Shown: positions 16,797-26,332 of the stretch, in pieces
How the letters are laid out: the number at the start of each line of letters is the position of its first letter
Numbering within the stretch: position 1 is the first letter of the stretch
Assembly (NCBI GenBank): GCA_003213625.1
Contig: QCMT01000003.1
Coordinates: 62,001-126,000 of the forward strand
Length of the DNA stretch: 64,000 nucleotides
From: OCS155 cluster bacterium AG-422-J23
GTDB taxonomy: Bacteria; Actinomycetota; Acidimicrobiia; Actinomarinales; Actinomarinaceae
Direction: 5' to 3'
Made by a program: the position numbers and the translations under genes
Notes under the pieces: model-generated
The model's database searches: none
What the model saw: only the letters and a program-made list of their open reading frames with translations
What the model was told of the DNA's origin: nothing

Positions 16797-18842
16797 ATGC
16801 TTTTAAATTATCAGGGCTCTATATTTGCTGCTATTTTAGGTTTAGTTTTAGCAGCCTATTTTGCAAACAGAATTTTAGCTATAAACGTTTCTGATGAAAA
16901 AGTAAGTAGTCTATCAGATGCTATAAGAAAAGGCTCAATGGCTTTTTTAAAAAGACAATATTCTTGGATTAGCATTTTTGTTTTAGTCTTAGCTATCTTG
17001 ATTCCTACTCTTACTGACCTTGGTGTTTGGGGGTCAGTATCATTTATTGGTGGTGCAGCATTTTCTTCTTTAGCTGGATTTATTGGAATGAGAATAGCAA
17101 CAGCTGCTAATGGTAGAACAACTGAGGCTGCAAGAGACGGTGGAACATTAAAAGCTCTGCCGGTTGCTTTTAGAGGAGGAGCCGTAATGGGTTTCTCAGT
17201 TGCTGGTTTAGGACTGTTGGGAGTAGGTCTTGGATATTGGATTTTTGTTGAACTCCTAGAACTTGAAAACGCCTACGATATTTTGGCAGCAATAGGACTA
17301 GGAGGATCTTCGATAGCTCTTTTTGCAAGAGTAGGTGGAGGAATTTATACAAAAGCTGCGGATGTTGGGGCTGATTTAGTAGGTAAAGTTGAAGCTGGTA
17401 TTCCTGAAGATGACCCTAGAAATCCAGCAACAATTGCAGACAATGTAGGTGATAATGTTGGTGATGTCGCTGGTATGGGAGCAGATTTGTTTGAAAGTTA
17501 TGTCGGATCTCTTGTTGCACCGTTAGCATATGCTGCAATTGTATTTGCTAATTCGGAAGCATTGCCTTCTCTCTTATTTTTTCCACTTGCTGTAGGAACT
17601 ATAGGAATGTTAGCTTCCATAGTTTCCTCATTTCTTGTCGTCCCTCAAGAGGGAAAGTTAGCACAAGCACTTCACAGAGGAACTTATTCAGCTGCAGCTT
17701 TGACTGCAGGAGGTGTATTTTTTCTTTCTAATACAATGTTTGCCGATTACTCTGAAAATCCTATTGGTCTATTTATTTCAGTAATCATTGGATTATTAGT
17801 TGGAATAACTGTTGGTCAGATTTCAGAATGGTTCACATCAGATCATCATTCAATCGTTAAGAGTATTGCCGATCAAGCTAAGACAGGTCCTGCAACCCTT
17901 GTTCTTTCAGGAATTTCAGAAGGTATGAGATCTGCCGCTTTTTCAGTTATTGTCGTAGTTTTTGGTGTCTTTGGTGCTTACACGGCAGGTGATTGGGCTT
18001 TAGGGGCCGGCGGCGGTATTTATGGAGTCGCTGTTGCAGCTATTGGAGTTTTGGCAACATTAGGTATTACTGTTGCTGTTGATGCTTACGGACCAATAGC
18101 TGACAATGCTGGCGGTATTGCAGAAATGGCGCATTTAGATCCCGAGGTAAGAAAAGCTACAGATGAATTAGATTCTCTAGGAAACACTACTGCAGCTATC
18201 GCAAAAGGATTTGCAATTGGATCAGCTGCTGTAACAGCTTTAGCTTTATTTTCTGCTTTTGTTCAGAGTGCTGGTTTAGCCGAGTCTGGATTAAATATTA
18301 CAAAAGTCGAAGTTACTCTTGGTTTGTTTTTGGGAGGTATGTTCCCATTTTTATTTGCAGCAATGACAATAAATGCTGTCGGAAGAGCTGCATTTAAGAT
18401 GATAGAAGAAGTAAGAAGACAATTTAGAGAGATACCTGGCTTAAGAGAAGGTAAAGAAGGTGTTGTTCCAGAGTATGAAGAGTGTGTTGATATTGCTACT
18501 ACAGCTGCACTAAGAGAAATGTTATTACCTGGCGGACTAGCAATTGTTTTGCCTTTAGTAATAGGATTTTGGAATAAAGAAGCACTAGGAGGATTTCTTG
18601 CTGGAGCACTTGTAACAGGATTTTTGCTTGCAATATTCATGGCCAACTCAGGTGGCGCATGGGATAATGCAAAAAAATATATTGAGGCAGGTGGAGGTGC
18701 CGGTAAAGGTTCAGATGAGCATAAGGCTGCCGTTATAGGTGACACAATTGGAGATCCATTTAAAGATACTTCTGGTCCAGCTATGAATATTGTCATTAAA
18801 GTAATGACAATCGTAAGCCTTATATTCGCATCTGCGTTTTGA
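16797..18842 (+). CDS. hppA: Membrane-bound proton-translocating pyrophosphatase
   Basis: Couples pyrophosphate hydrolysis to ion pumping across the membrane. The catalytic segment DVGADLVGKVE is followed by EDDPRNPATIADNVGDNVGD, with the Asp clusters that hold Mg-PPi (about residues 189-225). A second Asp-rich segment, DAYGPIADNAGG, lies near 430, and roughly sixteen helices fill 681 aa. GNTTAAIAKG near residue 466 has Ala where K+-independent enzymes carry Lys, so K+ dependence is expected. Na+ versus H+ specificity cannot be settled by eye. I start at the ATG after GGGGG, four codons inside the longest frame. Confidence 0.94.
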   Translation: MLLNYQGSIFAAILGLVLAAYFANRILAINVSDEKVSSLSDAIRKGSMAFLKRQYSWISIFVLVLAILIPTLTDLGVWGSVSFIGGAAFSSLAGFIGMRIATAANGRTTEAARDGGTLKALPVAFRGGAVMGFSVAGLGLLGVGLGYWIFVELLELENAYDILAAIGLGGSSIALFARVGGGIYTKAADVGADLVGKVEAGIPEDDPRNPATIADNVGDNVGDVAGMGADLFESYVGSLVAPLAYAAIVFANSEALPSLLFFPLAVGTIGMLASIVSSFLVVPQEGKLAQALHRGTYSAAALTAGGVFFLSNTMFADYSENPIGLFISVIIGLLVGITVGQISEWFTSDHHSIVKSIADQAKTGPATLVLSGISEGMRSAAFSVIVVVFGVFGAYTAGDWALGAGGGIYGVAVAAIGVLATLGITVAVDAYGPIADNAGGIAEMAHLDPEVRKATDELDSLGNTTAAIAKGFAIGSAAVTALALFSAFVQSAGLAESGLNITKVEVTLGLFLGGMFPFLFAAMTINAVGRAAFKMIEEVRRQFREIPGLREGKEGVVPEYEECVDIATTAALREMLLPGGLAIVLPLVIGFWNKEALGGFLAGALVTGFLLAIFMANSGGAWDNAKKYIEAGGGAGKGSDEHKAAVIGDTIGDPFKDTSGPAMNIVIKVMTIVSLIFASAF

Positions 18843-18869
18843 TAAAAAAATTTAAGACAAAACTAATTA

Positions 18870-19949
18870 ATGAATATTTTATTAATTACTAACGATTGGA
18901 AACCAAAAACGGGTGGTATCTCTACATACCTTCGAAGCCTTGTTGAAAATTTAGATCATGAATTTTTTATTTACGGACCAAGTTGGATTGAAGGAGATGA
19001 TGCGTATCCAGCCGCAGACACCTTCGTAATAAATCCTCGTAAAGTTTTTGAAGATATTCAAAAAATAGTTAATGACAACCAGATAGATATTATCTTACAT
19101 GGATCCAGTAATCCAAATTTTTTATTTGTAAATAAACTAAATACCCTCGATGTTCCAAATTCTCCTAAAAATGTGAAGATACCACAGTATATGATTTGTC
19201 ATGGTGCAGAGTTCAATGTATTAAATTATATCCCTATAGTTAGAAATCTACTTTCTAGAAATCTAGATAATTTGAATAAGATCTTTACTGTAAGTGAATT
19301 TTCAAGAAAAAAACTAGTTGATATTACCGATACAGAGATAATAAATATTGGTGCAGGGATTGAAATTCCAAATTATGAAAATAATTATGAAAACAATGTG
19401 CCTTTGACAATAGGAGTTGTCAGCAGATTAGTATCAAGAAAAAAAATAAGCTGGTTAATAGACGTAGCTCATGATTTAAAAGAGGAAGGCTTACCAATAG
19501 AGTTAAAAATTCTTGGTTTTGGAAAACAGGAAAACTATCTTAAAAAACTTTCATCTGTTTCTGCAGCAAACGTGACATTCATAAAAGAAGAAACTGAGAA
19601 AGATGTTGATGATTTTTATAGATCAATTAATTTGTTTGCCATGCCCTCAAAATCTAAATATTTTGGAGTTGAGTTTGAGGGTCTAGGTTTAGTTTATTTA
19701 GAAGCTGCAAGCTATGGTCATCCTGTAATTGTTGGCGCTTCAGGAGGAGCTGTAGAAACAATTATTCCTGGAAAAACAGGCTTCGTTGCAGGTGACAAAA
19801 ATATACTTAAGGAATCTATTTTATACTTTTTAAATAATCCTGAAAAAATTCAAGAATTTGGATTGAACGGAAGAAAATTTGTTGAGGAGTTTTACAGTTG
19901 GGAAAAACTAATAATGAATCTTGATTTAAATATTGAATCTATAAAATGA
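18870..19949 (+). CDS. Glycosyltransferase family 4 (PimB-like)
   Basis: GT-B fold sugar transferase. The N-terminus ITNDWKPKTGGISTYLRSL is the acceptor-domain glycine loop typical of GT4. FTVSEFSRKKL and GVVSRLVSRKKISWLIDV open the donor domain. The ExxxxxxxE motif is EGLGLVYLEA, followed by GHPVIVGASGGAVETI and GFV. The match to actinobacterial phosphatidylinositol mannosyltransferase PimB' is suggestive, but substrate cannot be read from sequence. It converges on topA with one base between stop codons. Confidence 0.82.
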   Translation: MNILLITNDWKPKTGGISTYLRSLVENLDHEFFIYGPSWIEGDDAYPAADTFVINPRKVFEDIQKIVNDNQIDIILHGSSNPNFLFVNKLNTLDVPNSPKNVKIPQYMICHGAEFNVLNYIPIVRNLLSRNLDNLNKIFTVSEFSRKKLVDITDTEIINIGAGIEIPNYENNYENNVPLTIGVVSRLVSRKKISWLIDVAHDLKEEGLPIELKILGFGKQENYLKKLSSVSAANVTFIKEETEKDVDDFYRSINLFAMPSKSKYFGVEFEGLGLVYLEAASYGHPVIVGASGGAVETIIPGKTGFVAGDKNILKESILYFLNNPEKIQEFGLNGRKFVEEFYSWEKLIMNLDLNIESIK

Positions 19950-19950
19950 A

Positions 19951-22635
19951 TCATTTCTGTGTTCCAAATAAATCTAATATTTCATCACTCTGAATAGTTA
20001 AGGCTTTTTGAGGTGTATCAAGTGGTTTATTCTTTTTTTCAATCGTAATTTTATTTATTAAATTATTTTTAGTTGCATCATCAACTTTCATTCGGAACCT
20101 TCCTCTGTAAAAAACAATTTCAAGTAGTTTTGCTAAATTTACAAGCTCATCTTTTGAAAGTTTTTTTATAATTTTTTCGTTAATAAAGAATGATTCCCTA
20201 ATTTTTTCAAGAAGTAATTCTTTAGTTAGGCTCTTGGGAATTCTTGCTGGATTTGAATTAATTAAATTTAAAACACTCTGATATTTTTCTGAACTTATCA
20301 ACTCAAGTATTTCATTTTTTTTCATTTTAGCTAATTCATCAAAATCAAAAACCTCTCTATTTTTTTGTTTTATGGCAAATCCACCATATGGGCCTACAGC
20401 AGTCATATAACTCCAGCCACCTTCTTCACAGACAAAACGAGGATTCTTTGTCGATAGATTAAATCTTTTTATTGCATCATCACAATTTAATGAATCTGGA
20501 TCTTCATCTTCAAAAATAGGTCCAATCATATTTCGGTACATACACTTTGGTTGTCTTACACCTTTTTCTTTCAATCCATGTTGGAAATAATATCCTCCAC
20601 TCGGTCCAAGTTTTATATATATTGCTGTTCCGCATTCTGCACAATCGCATACTTTTCTTTCTTTTAGCAAATTTGCTTCTTGCAATTTCTCAAGTTCGTA
20701 AATATAGTTCTCATTTATTTCTTCAATTGTTATATCTGGTGGAAGTCCAATATAGAAATTATCGTCTCTCTGTAAATATGGATATGCAATCTTGTCCTGA
20801 ACTCGACCAGTTTTAACTACATATCTTGTATCAAAAGGAAGTGGATATGATGTCAAACTAACAGGATCAGGCTCTCCATATTTTCGGACATGATCTTGAA
20901 TTTTTTTATATGATTCATTTAAAAAATTTACTTTTGCTTCTTCTGGACTATTGCTTTCTAATATCTCATCTAGTTTGTCCTCCATCTCTTTCGAAAACTT
21001 GTAGTTGATATATGGGTCAAAATAAGGTTTCATGAATTTATTAATCATTGCAAGAGCAATAATTCTTGGTTTCAGGCTTGATTCAGAATTTATAAAAACA
21101 GATGTAATACTTTCAATAATTGAAACATAAGTTGAAGGCCTTCCTATACCAAGCTCTTCTAGCTTATTTATTAATGATGTAGAAGAATATCTATTTGGAG
21201 GATTAGTGTACTTCTTCTCATAATCAGATTTTGTTATTTCAACTTTATCCCCCTTCTGCAAATCGGGAAGCTCTTGAGATTGCTCTGTAAGGTTTTTTGC
21301 GATATCTCTATATCCACCAAATGTCCATGTAGTACCAGAGATACCAAGAACTATTGATCCAAAAATATTATCTATTACTTCAAGATCTATTGTTTTTGTT
21401 ATGCCTCTTGCTTCGGACATTTGGGATGCAATTGTTACGTTGAAAATTAATTCATAGAGTTTAAATTCATCACTATCTTCTTTATATTTTTTGAGTAGTT
21501 CTTGAGGTGTTGTAAAACTCTCTCCGGATGGTCTAATAGCCTCATGAGCAGCCTGAGCATTTTTGCTATCACCATAAAAATTTGGTTCAGATGGAAGGTG
21601 CTCACTACTAAAATTTGACGAAATGTATTCCCTGGATGCTTTGATTGCAACATCTGAAAGTCTTATTGAATCCGTTCTCATATAAGTAATCAAACCCTCC
21701 TGATATAGTCTCTGAGCAATACTCATCGTTTTTCTTGGTTGAAATCCTAAATTGTTTTTTGAAGAAGTTTGTAAGCTTGTGGTTTTAAAGGGTTTTGGAG
21801 GTTTTCCGCTCCTTTGAGATTCCTTGATATTTGATACCTTTGCCAGAGAATTTCTAAGTATATTTACAATATCCCGAGACTGATCTTCATCTAGATATTT
21901 TCGATCCTTACTTATTTTTTTCCCATCTTTGTCAAAGTCTTTTGATGATGCAATTTTGGTTCCGCCAATTGTTTTTAGATTTGCAGCAAATTCAAAACCT
22001 TGACTCTTACAGCTTGCACTTATCTCAAAATATTTTGATTTTACGAAGCTCAATCTCTCTTCTTCTCTTTCAACAATGAGCCTTATTGCAGGACCTTGGA
22101 CCCTACCTGTAGATATAAAAGCTCCACCTAAATCTCTAAGTTTTGGGGATATCTCGTAGCCAATCATTCTATCAAGAGTTCTCCTTGCCTCATACGATTT
22201 GAACTTACCGATATCAATGGTTTCTGGATTTTTAATTGCATTTAAAACTGCTGTATTTGTAATTTCATTGAATTTTATTCTTTTGGGTTCTTTTTTTAGC
22301 TCCAAAGCTTCTTTTAAATGATAAGCAATTGCTTCACCTTCTCGATCGTCATCAGTTGCAAGATATACCTCTGGTGCTTTGTCGGCAAGTCCCTTAAGTT
22401 CATTTACAATTTTTTTTCTATCTTCTGGAATAACATATATATTTTCATAATTCTCAGGCTTGACAGCACCCCATAATATGTCTTCTTTTTTAAATGCTGA
22501 AGGTATAGATTTTGTATTTCTTGGTAGATCTCTAATATGTCCGACACTAGATTTAACTATATAACCATCACCTAGAATTTTTGAAATTGTTTTTACCTTA
22601 GTAGGTGACTCTACAATTACTAATGGTTTCGACAT
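19951..22635 (-). CDS. topA: DNA topoisomerase I (type IA)
   Basis: Relaxes negative supercoils through a transient 5'-phosphotyrosine. The TOPRIM domain starts VIVESPTKVKTISKIL and contains LATDDDREGEAIAYHL. ISTGRVQGPAIRLIVEREEE is present. The active Tyr318 lies in LITYMRTDSIRL. The C-terminal region contains CDCAECGTAIYIKLGPSGGYY, as in actinobacterial enzymes with non-classical tails, and it ends in a basic helix region. At 894 aa it matches the usual actinobacterial length. It is divergent from the MFS-tmk-holB operon. Confidence 0.96.
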   Translation of the reverse strand: MSKPLVIVESPTKVKTISKILGDGYIVKSSVGHIRDLPRNTKSIPSAFKKEDILWGAVKPENYENIYVIPEDRKKIVNELKGLADKAPEVYLATDDDREGEAIAYHLKEALELKKEPKRIKFNEITNTAVLNAIKNPETIDIGKFKSYEARRTLDRMIGYEISPKLRDLGGAFISTGRVQGPAIRLIVEREEERLSFVKSKYFEISASCKSQGFEFAANLKTIGGTKIASSKDFDKDGKKISKDRKYLDEDQSRDIVNILRNSLAKVSNIKESQRSGKPPKPFKTTSLQTSSKNNLGFQPRKTMSIAQRLYQEGLITYMRTDSIRLSDVAIKASREYISSNFSSEHLPSEPNFYGDSKNAQAAHEAIRPSGESFTTPQELLKKYKEDSDEFKLYELIFNVTIASQMSEARGITKTIDLEVIDNIFGSIVLGISGTTWTFGGYRDIAKNLTEQSQELPDLQKGDKVEITKSDYEKKYTNPPNRYSSTSLINKLEELGIGRPSTYVSIIESITSVFINSESSLKPRIIALAMINKFMKPYFDPYINYKFSKEMEDKLDEILESNSPEEAKVNFLNESYKKIQDHVRKYGEPDPVSLTSYPLPFDTRYVVKTGRVQDKIAYPYLQRDDNFYIGLPPDITIEEINENYIYELEKLQEANLLKERKVCDCAECGTAIYIKLGPSGGYYFQHGLKEKGVRQPKCMYRNMIGPIFEDEDPDSLNCDDAIKRFNLSTKNPRFVCEEGGWSYMTAVGPYGGFAIKQKNREVFDFDELAKMKKNEILELISSEKYQSVLNLINSNPARIPKSLTKELLLEKIRESFFINEKIIKKLSKDELVNLAKLLEIVFYRGRFRMKVDDATKNNLINKITIEKKNKPLDTPQKALTIQSDEILDLFGTQK

Positions 22636-22709
22636 GTCTTTATTGATAACATCATTTTTTTTAAATGTACAGGATTTTAAAAAAAAAGTATTTTAAATTC
22701 GATTTATAG

Positions 22710-22718
22710 TGATTATAT
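22710..22718 (+). promoter_or_regulatory. Extended -10 promoter for MFS-tmk-holB
   Basis: TGATTATAT (TGn plus TTATAT) ends 5 bases before the ATG at 22724. With start sites usually 6-7 bases after the -10, the transcript would begin at or next to the start codon, so a leaderless mRNA is likely. No Shine-Dalgarno is present. Confidence 0.4.
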
Positions 22719-22723
22719 AAACA

Positions 22724-24046
22724 ATGAATAATATAAAAATTTTTTCGAAATCTCAGTTTTCATTATTGTGGTGGTCAGGATCGATATCAAGTTTTGGAGA
22801 TTGGGCAACTCTCTTTGCGTCTGTAGCTTTAGCAAGTTACATAGGTACTGAGAGTGGAAATTCAGAACTAACAGCAGTTGTTCCCTTGGTAGCTAGAATA
22901 ATTCCTGCACTACTTTCCTCATTTGCTGGTTTAATAGCTGATAGATTTGATAAAAAATTAGTGATGATTTTTTGTGATCTTACAAGGATGGTCTTAGTTT
23001 TATTTTTATTTTTTGCAGATAATTTATATTTTATTTTTATAATTAATTTTTTCTCAGAGATTTTTTCATTAATAAGACAGCCATCTAGAGAGGCTGTGGT
23101 TCCTGAGATTATAGACTCTGAGAATCTTGTAAAAGCAAATTCACTTTTTGCAATTGGAACATACGCAACATTACCTTTAGCTTCATTATTGTTGGGTTTT
23201 TTTAGCGATGTCGAAACCTTTAATGTCGTTAATGAATTTGGAAATGGATGGAGTGGTTCGATAATTTTTTTACTCGACACCATTACATTCTTGCTTTCTG
23301 CATACTTATTGTATTTTCTAAAAAATAAAAATGTAAATACAGCAAGTAGTAATCCTCCATTTTCCTTTAAGAATTTTCAAGAAGGTATTAACTACTTTTT
23401 TAAAACCAAAAATATTAGGAACATCGCTTTTTCAATTTCTTCTTGTTTAATTGGTGCAGGAACATTATTCATTCTAGGCCACACATTTTTGACTGTAGAT
23501 TTAGGTTTTAGTGAAAGCTCGTTTGGTTTCATGATTGCTTCCTTTGGAACAGGAATAATATTTAGTATGCTAACTCTTAGTTATTTTGTTACAACGTTTA
23601 ACAGAATAAATTTTCTCATAGGCTCATGCATGATAATTACAGGAATTTCCCTATTTTCAGCATTTAGATCAGTAGATTTTGTTGTAATCTTATTATCAAT
23701 TTTCATATCTGGAGTTGGAACGGGTGGGGTTTATCTTCTAACTATAAGTTACTTGCAAGCTTCTACTAATCCTGAACTACGAGGAAGAGTTTTTGGTAAC
23801 TTTTATACCATTGGAAGACTTGCACTACTAATTTCTTTTTTGATATCTGGTGCAGCTGCAAATTATTTAGATGGAGTTTTCAATCAAGACGGAGTTTATT
23901 TAGTATTGATAGGAAGTTCAATTTTGATATTTATTACTGGAATTTTGAATTTTACTATTGGATACAAAAGAATTTTTAAGGAATTTGGTATTGAGAGATC
24001 AAATTTTAATAAGATTAAATTTGATTTAGACAAAAAGGAAAATTAA
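22724..24046 (+). CDS. MFS transporter (DHA3/EntS-like)
   Basis: Twelve hydrophobic helices in 440 aa. SLLWWSGSISSFGDWATLFA at the N-terminus, the A-motif-like GLIADRFDKKLVMI after helix 2, RQPSREAVVPEI and TNPELRGRVFGNFYTIGRL resemble the DHA3 drug/siderophore exporter group. Substrate is unknown. It heads a run with tmk one base downstream and then holB and a metallo-hydrolase, all overlapping or abutting. A transporter next to tmk is a recurrent neighbour in actinobacteria, which suggests operon history rather than shared function. Confidence 0.85.
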   Translation: MNNIKIFSKSQFSLLWWSGSISSFGDWATLFASVALASYIGTESGNSELTAVVPLVARIIPALLSSFAGLIADRFDKKLVMIFCDLTRMVLVLFLFFADNLYFIFIINFFSEIFSLIRQPSREAVVPEIIDSENLVKANSLFAIGTYATLPLASLLLGFFSDVETFNVVNEFGNGWSGSIIFLLDTITFLLSAYLLYFLKNKNVNTASSNPPFSFKNFQEGINYFFKTKNIRNIAFSISSCLIGAGTLFILGHTFLTVDLGFSESSFGFMIASFGTGIIFSMLTLSYFVTTFNRINFLIGSCMIITGISLFSAFRSVDFVVILLSIFISGVGTGGVYLLTISYLQASTNPELRGRVFGNFYTIGRLALLISFLISGAAANYLDGVFNQDGVYLVLIGSSILIFITGILNFTIGYKRIFKEFGIERSNFNKIKFDLDKKEN

Positions 24047-24047
24047 T

Positions 24048-24650
24048 TTGAATACAGATTATTTGGCTTTCGAGGGTGTTGATGGTTCTGGAAAAACAAG
24101 TTATATCGAAGCATTAAGTAGTCATCTAGAAAAAAAATCTATAAATTTTAAAATAGTAAGGGAACCAGGTGGTTCAAAACTTGGCGAGGGCATACGAGAC
24201 CTTTTGCTCAGCCATGAATACACGGTTGAGCCTTTGACAGAAGCATTACTCTTTTCTGCAAATAGAGCAAACCTTATTAGTGAGATAATCAAACCATCAA
24301 TAGAAAATGGTATAAAAATCATATCAGATAGAAGTGCGTACTCTTCAGTTGCATATCAGGGTGTTGGGAGAGGGCTAGGTTTCGATAAAATTTATGAAAT
24401 TAATGATGTAGCAGTTGATGGATATTGGCCCGAAAAGGTAATACTTTTAGATATCGATCCTGAGGTATCTTTAAAAAGACAAAAAATTAATGATAGAATC
24501 GGAAGTTCAGAGCTCGACTTTTTTAAAAAAGTAAGAGAGGGCTATCTTCAACTTTCAGAAAAATTTAATGAGAATTTCTTGGTGATTGATGCAACTTTAG
24601 ATTTAACAGATAACTTAAAAACAATTTATAAATGGTTAGAGCTTGACTGA
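24048..24650 (+). CDS. tmk: Thymidylate kinase
   Basis: Phosphorylates dTMP to dTDP. The P-loop FEGVDGSGKTSY is at residues 8-19. REPGGSKLGEGIRDLLL and the SDRSAYSSVAYQGVGRGL block carry substrate-binding residues, with DRS in place of the common DRY/DRF. The length of 200 aa is normal. The TTG start is preceded by AAAAGGAA, an acceptable ribosome site. It overlaps holB by 8 bases. Confidence 0.93.
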   Translation: MNTDYLAFEGVDGSGKTSYIEALSSHLEKKSINFKIVREPGGSKLGEGIRDLLLSHEYTVEPLTEALLFSANRANLISEIIKPSIENGIKIISDRSAYSSVAYQGVGRGLGFDKIYEINDVAVDGYWPEKVILLDIDPEVSLKRQKINDRIGSSELDFFKKVREGYLQLSEKFNENFLVIDATLDLTDNLKTIYKWLELD

Positions 24651-25497
24651 GTTAAATAAAATACTAAAAAACGAAACTGAAAACCCATTTCATTCTTACC
24701 TATTAATTTCAAGCTCTTCAAAATACTTGATGGAACAATCGAAACTATTTTCCTCATCTTTACTTTTTGATGAAAATCAAATTACCAACCATCCAGATAT
24801 AAGAGTGGTGACATCTGAAAACCAAAATACTCTTGGTGTAAATGACATAAGACAAGTAATTAATGATGAAAGCATTTTTCCAATCGAGGGTCAGTACAAA
24901 ATATTTATTTTTCCTCCAGACAGATCTCTTACAGAAGAGGCATCAAATGCATTGTTGAAAACTCTAGAGGAACCATCAGAATCTAATATTTTCATTATCA
25001 CATCAAATGGTAGGTATTGGTCACATGCTAAAGATGACTCAGTTAAGAGTATTTTGCCAACGCTCAAGAGTAGATGTAGGACAATATATATAGATGACGA
25101 ATTTACATATAGTTACAATTTTGACCTTGATGAAATAATAAATTTTTTAGATATTGATAATGAATATATTTTAAATGGAACAAAAGAAAGACTTGAATCA
25201 ATTACTAGTACTTTACAAGAATTAAAAACAATTAATAGCGAGACAAACGAGAGATTATTTAACTTCATCGAGTTAGAAAAGAAAATAGATGATTTAGATA
25301 TCGAAAATGTAAATACTGTGAAAGTTTTTCAAAGTACAATCGAATATCTTGTTAACAGTATTTTATCAATACAAAACTTTTCTAAAATAGAATTTAGATA
25401 TTCAGAATTATTAACAAATTTAATTGAGGACTTATCAAATGGGATAAGACCTAAAATAGCTATTAATAATCTGATTGTTGAATCAAGTAAATTATGA
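24643..25497 (+). CDS. holB: DNA polymerase III delta' subunit (HolB-like)
   Basis: Clamp-loader component. The core has NDIRQVINDESIFPIEGQYKIFIFPP followed by LTEEASNALLKTLEEPSESNIFIITS, the classic delta'/tau sensor-1 region, then LPTLKSRCRTIYI with the SRC motif. The N-terminus is short and lacks both a P-loop and the zinc-module cysteines, consistent with a delta' that does not hydrolyse ATP. At 284 aa it is on the short side (E. coli 334). It sits right after tmk, the usual order in many bacteria. Confidence 0.85.
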   Translation: MTELNKILKNETENPFHSYLLISSSSKYLMEQSKLFSSSLLFDENQITNHPDIRVVTSENQNTLGVNDIRQVINDESIFPIEGQYKIFIFPPDRSLTEEASNALLKTLEEPSESNIFIITSNGRYWSHAKDDSVKSILPTLKSRCRTIYIDDEFTYSYNFDLDEIINFLDIDNEYILNGTKERLESITSTLQELKTINSETNERLFNFIELEKKIDDLDIENVNTVKVFQSTIEYLVNSILSIQNFSKIEFRYSELLTNLIEDLSNGIRPKIAINNLIVESSKL

Positions 25498-26330
25498 ATC
25501 GGATAGTTCTATTAGGTACTGGATGTCCTGCACCAAGCCATATCAGATTTGGCCCATCTACTCTCTTGCAAATAAATAAAAAAAACTATCTCTTTGATGT
25601 TGGTTCTGGAGTAACCCAAAGACTTAACAAATTAGGATTAAAAAGTTCAGATATAGATGAAGTTTTCATTACTCACATGCACTCAGACCATATAGTCGAC
25701 TTATACCAACTGTATATTTCTGGATGGCACCAAGGAAGAAAAAAACCATTTAAGATTATTGGTCCAGCTGGACTAGAACATTTCTTCATTAAGCAGCTTG
25801 AATCTTATTCAGATGAACTTGAATTAAGAAAAAAATATGAGATGAGACCTAATGAAGATGGTTTAAACTTCGAAGTTGTTGAGATTGATGAAGGATATAA
25901 GTTTATTTCTGAAAATGTAACAATCCGTCCTTTTGGTGTTGATCATCAACCTGTAAAACCAGCTTATGGTTTCAAGATAAATGTTACTGAAAATGATGAA
26001 GAAAAAATAATTGTTATATCAGGTGACACCAAGAAATCTGAAAATTTAATAAAGGAAGCAAAGGACTCTGATATTTTAGTACATGAATTATTTGTGAATT
26101 TAGAAATGGATAGAAACCGGATGACACCAGAAACAATAAAAAATATTGAGAAGTACCATACAAGCACAAAAGACGTTGGGGATATTGCAAACCAAACAAA
26201 AACAAAAAATTTAGTCCTTACACATTTTGTCCCGCCAAATTTTGATGAAGAGAAAGTGTTAGAGGAAATTAAGCAATATTATGATGGAAATATATATATT
26301 GGATACGATCTCTTCAGTATCGAGATTTGA
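25494..26330 (+). CDS. MBL-fold hydrolase, RNase Z/arylsulfatase-like
   Basis: Metallo-beta-lactamase fold with LLGTGCPAPSHIRFGPS at the start and the two-metal motif THMHSDH (His61, His63, Asp65, His66). Later ligands are HQP, SGDTKK and the final THF. The start and the motif spacing resemble tRNase Z and AtsA-type hydrolases. I cannot see the glycine/proline-rich flexible arm that binds tRNA in true RNase Z, so tRNA 3' processing is possible but unproven. It is the last gene of the MFS-tmk-holB run and overlaps holB by 4 bases. Confidence 0.8.
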   Translation: MNRIVLLGTGCPAPSHIRFGPSTLLQINKKNYLFDVGSGVTQRLNKLGLKSSDIDEVFITHMHSDHIVDLYQLYISGWHQGRKKPFKIIGPAGLEHFFIKQLESYSDELELRKKYEMRPNEDGLNFEVVEIDEGYKFISENVTIRPFGVDHQPVKPAYGFKINVTENDEEKIIVISGDTKKSENLIKEAKDSDILVHELFVNLEMDRNRMTPETIKNIEKYHTSTKDVGDIANQTKTKNLVLTHFVPPNFDEEKVLEEIKQYYDGNIYIGYDLFSIEI

Positions 26331-26332
26331 TT

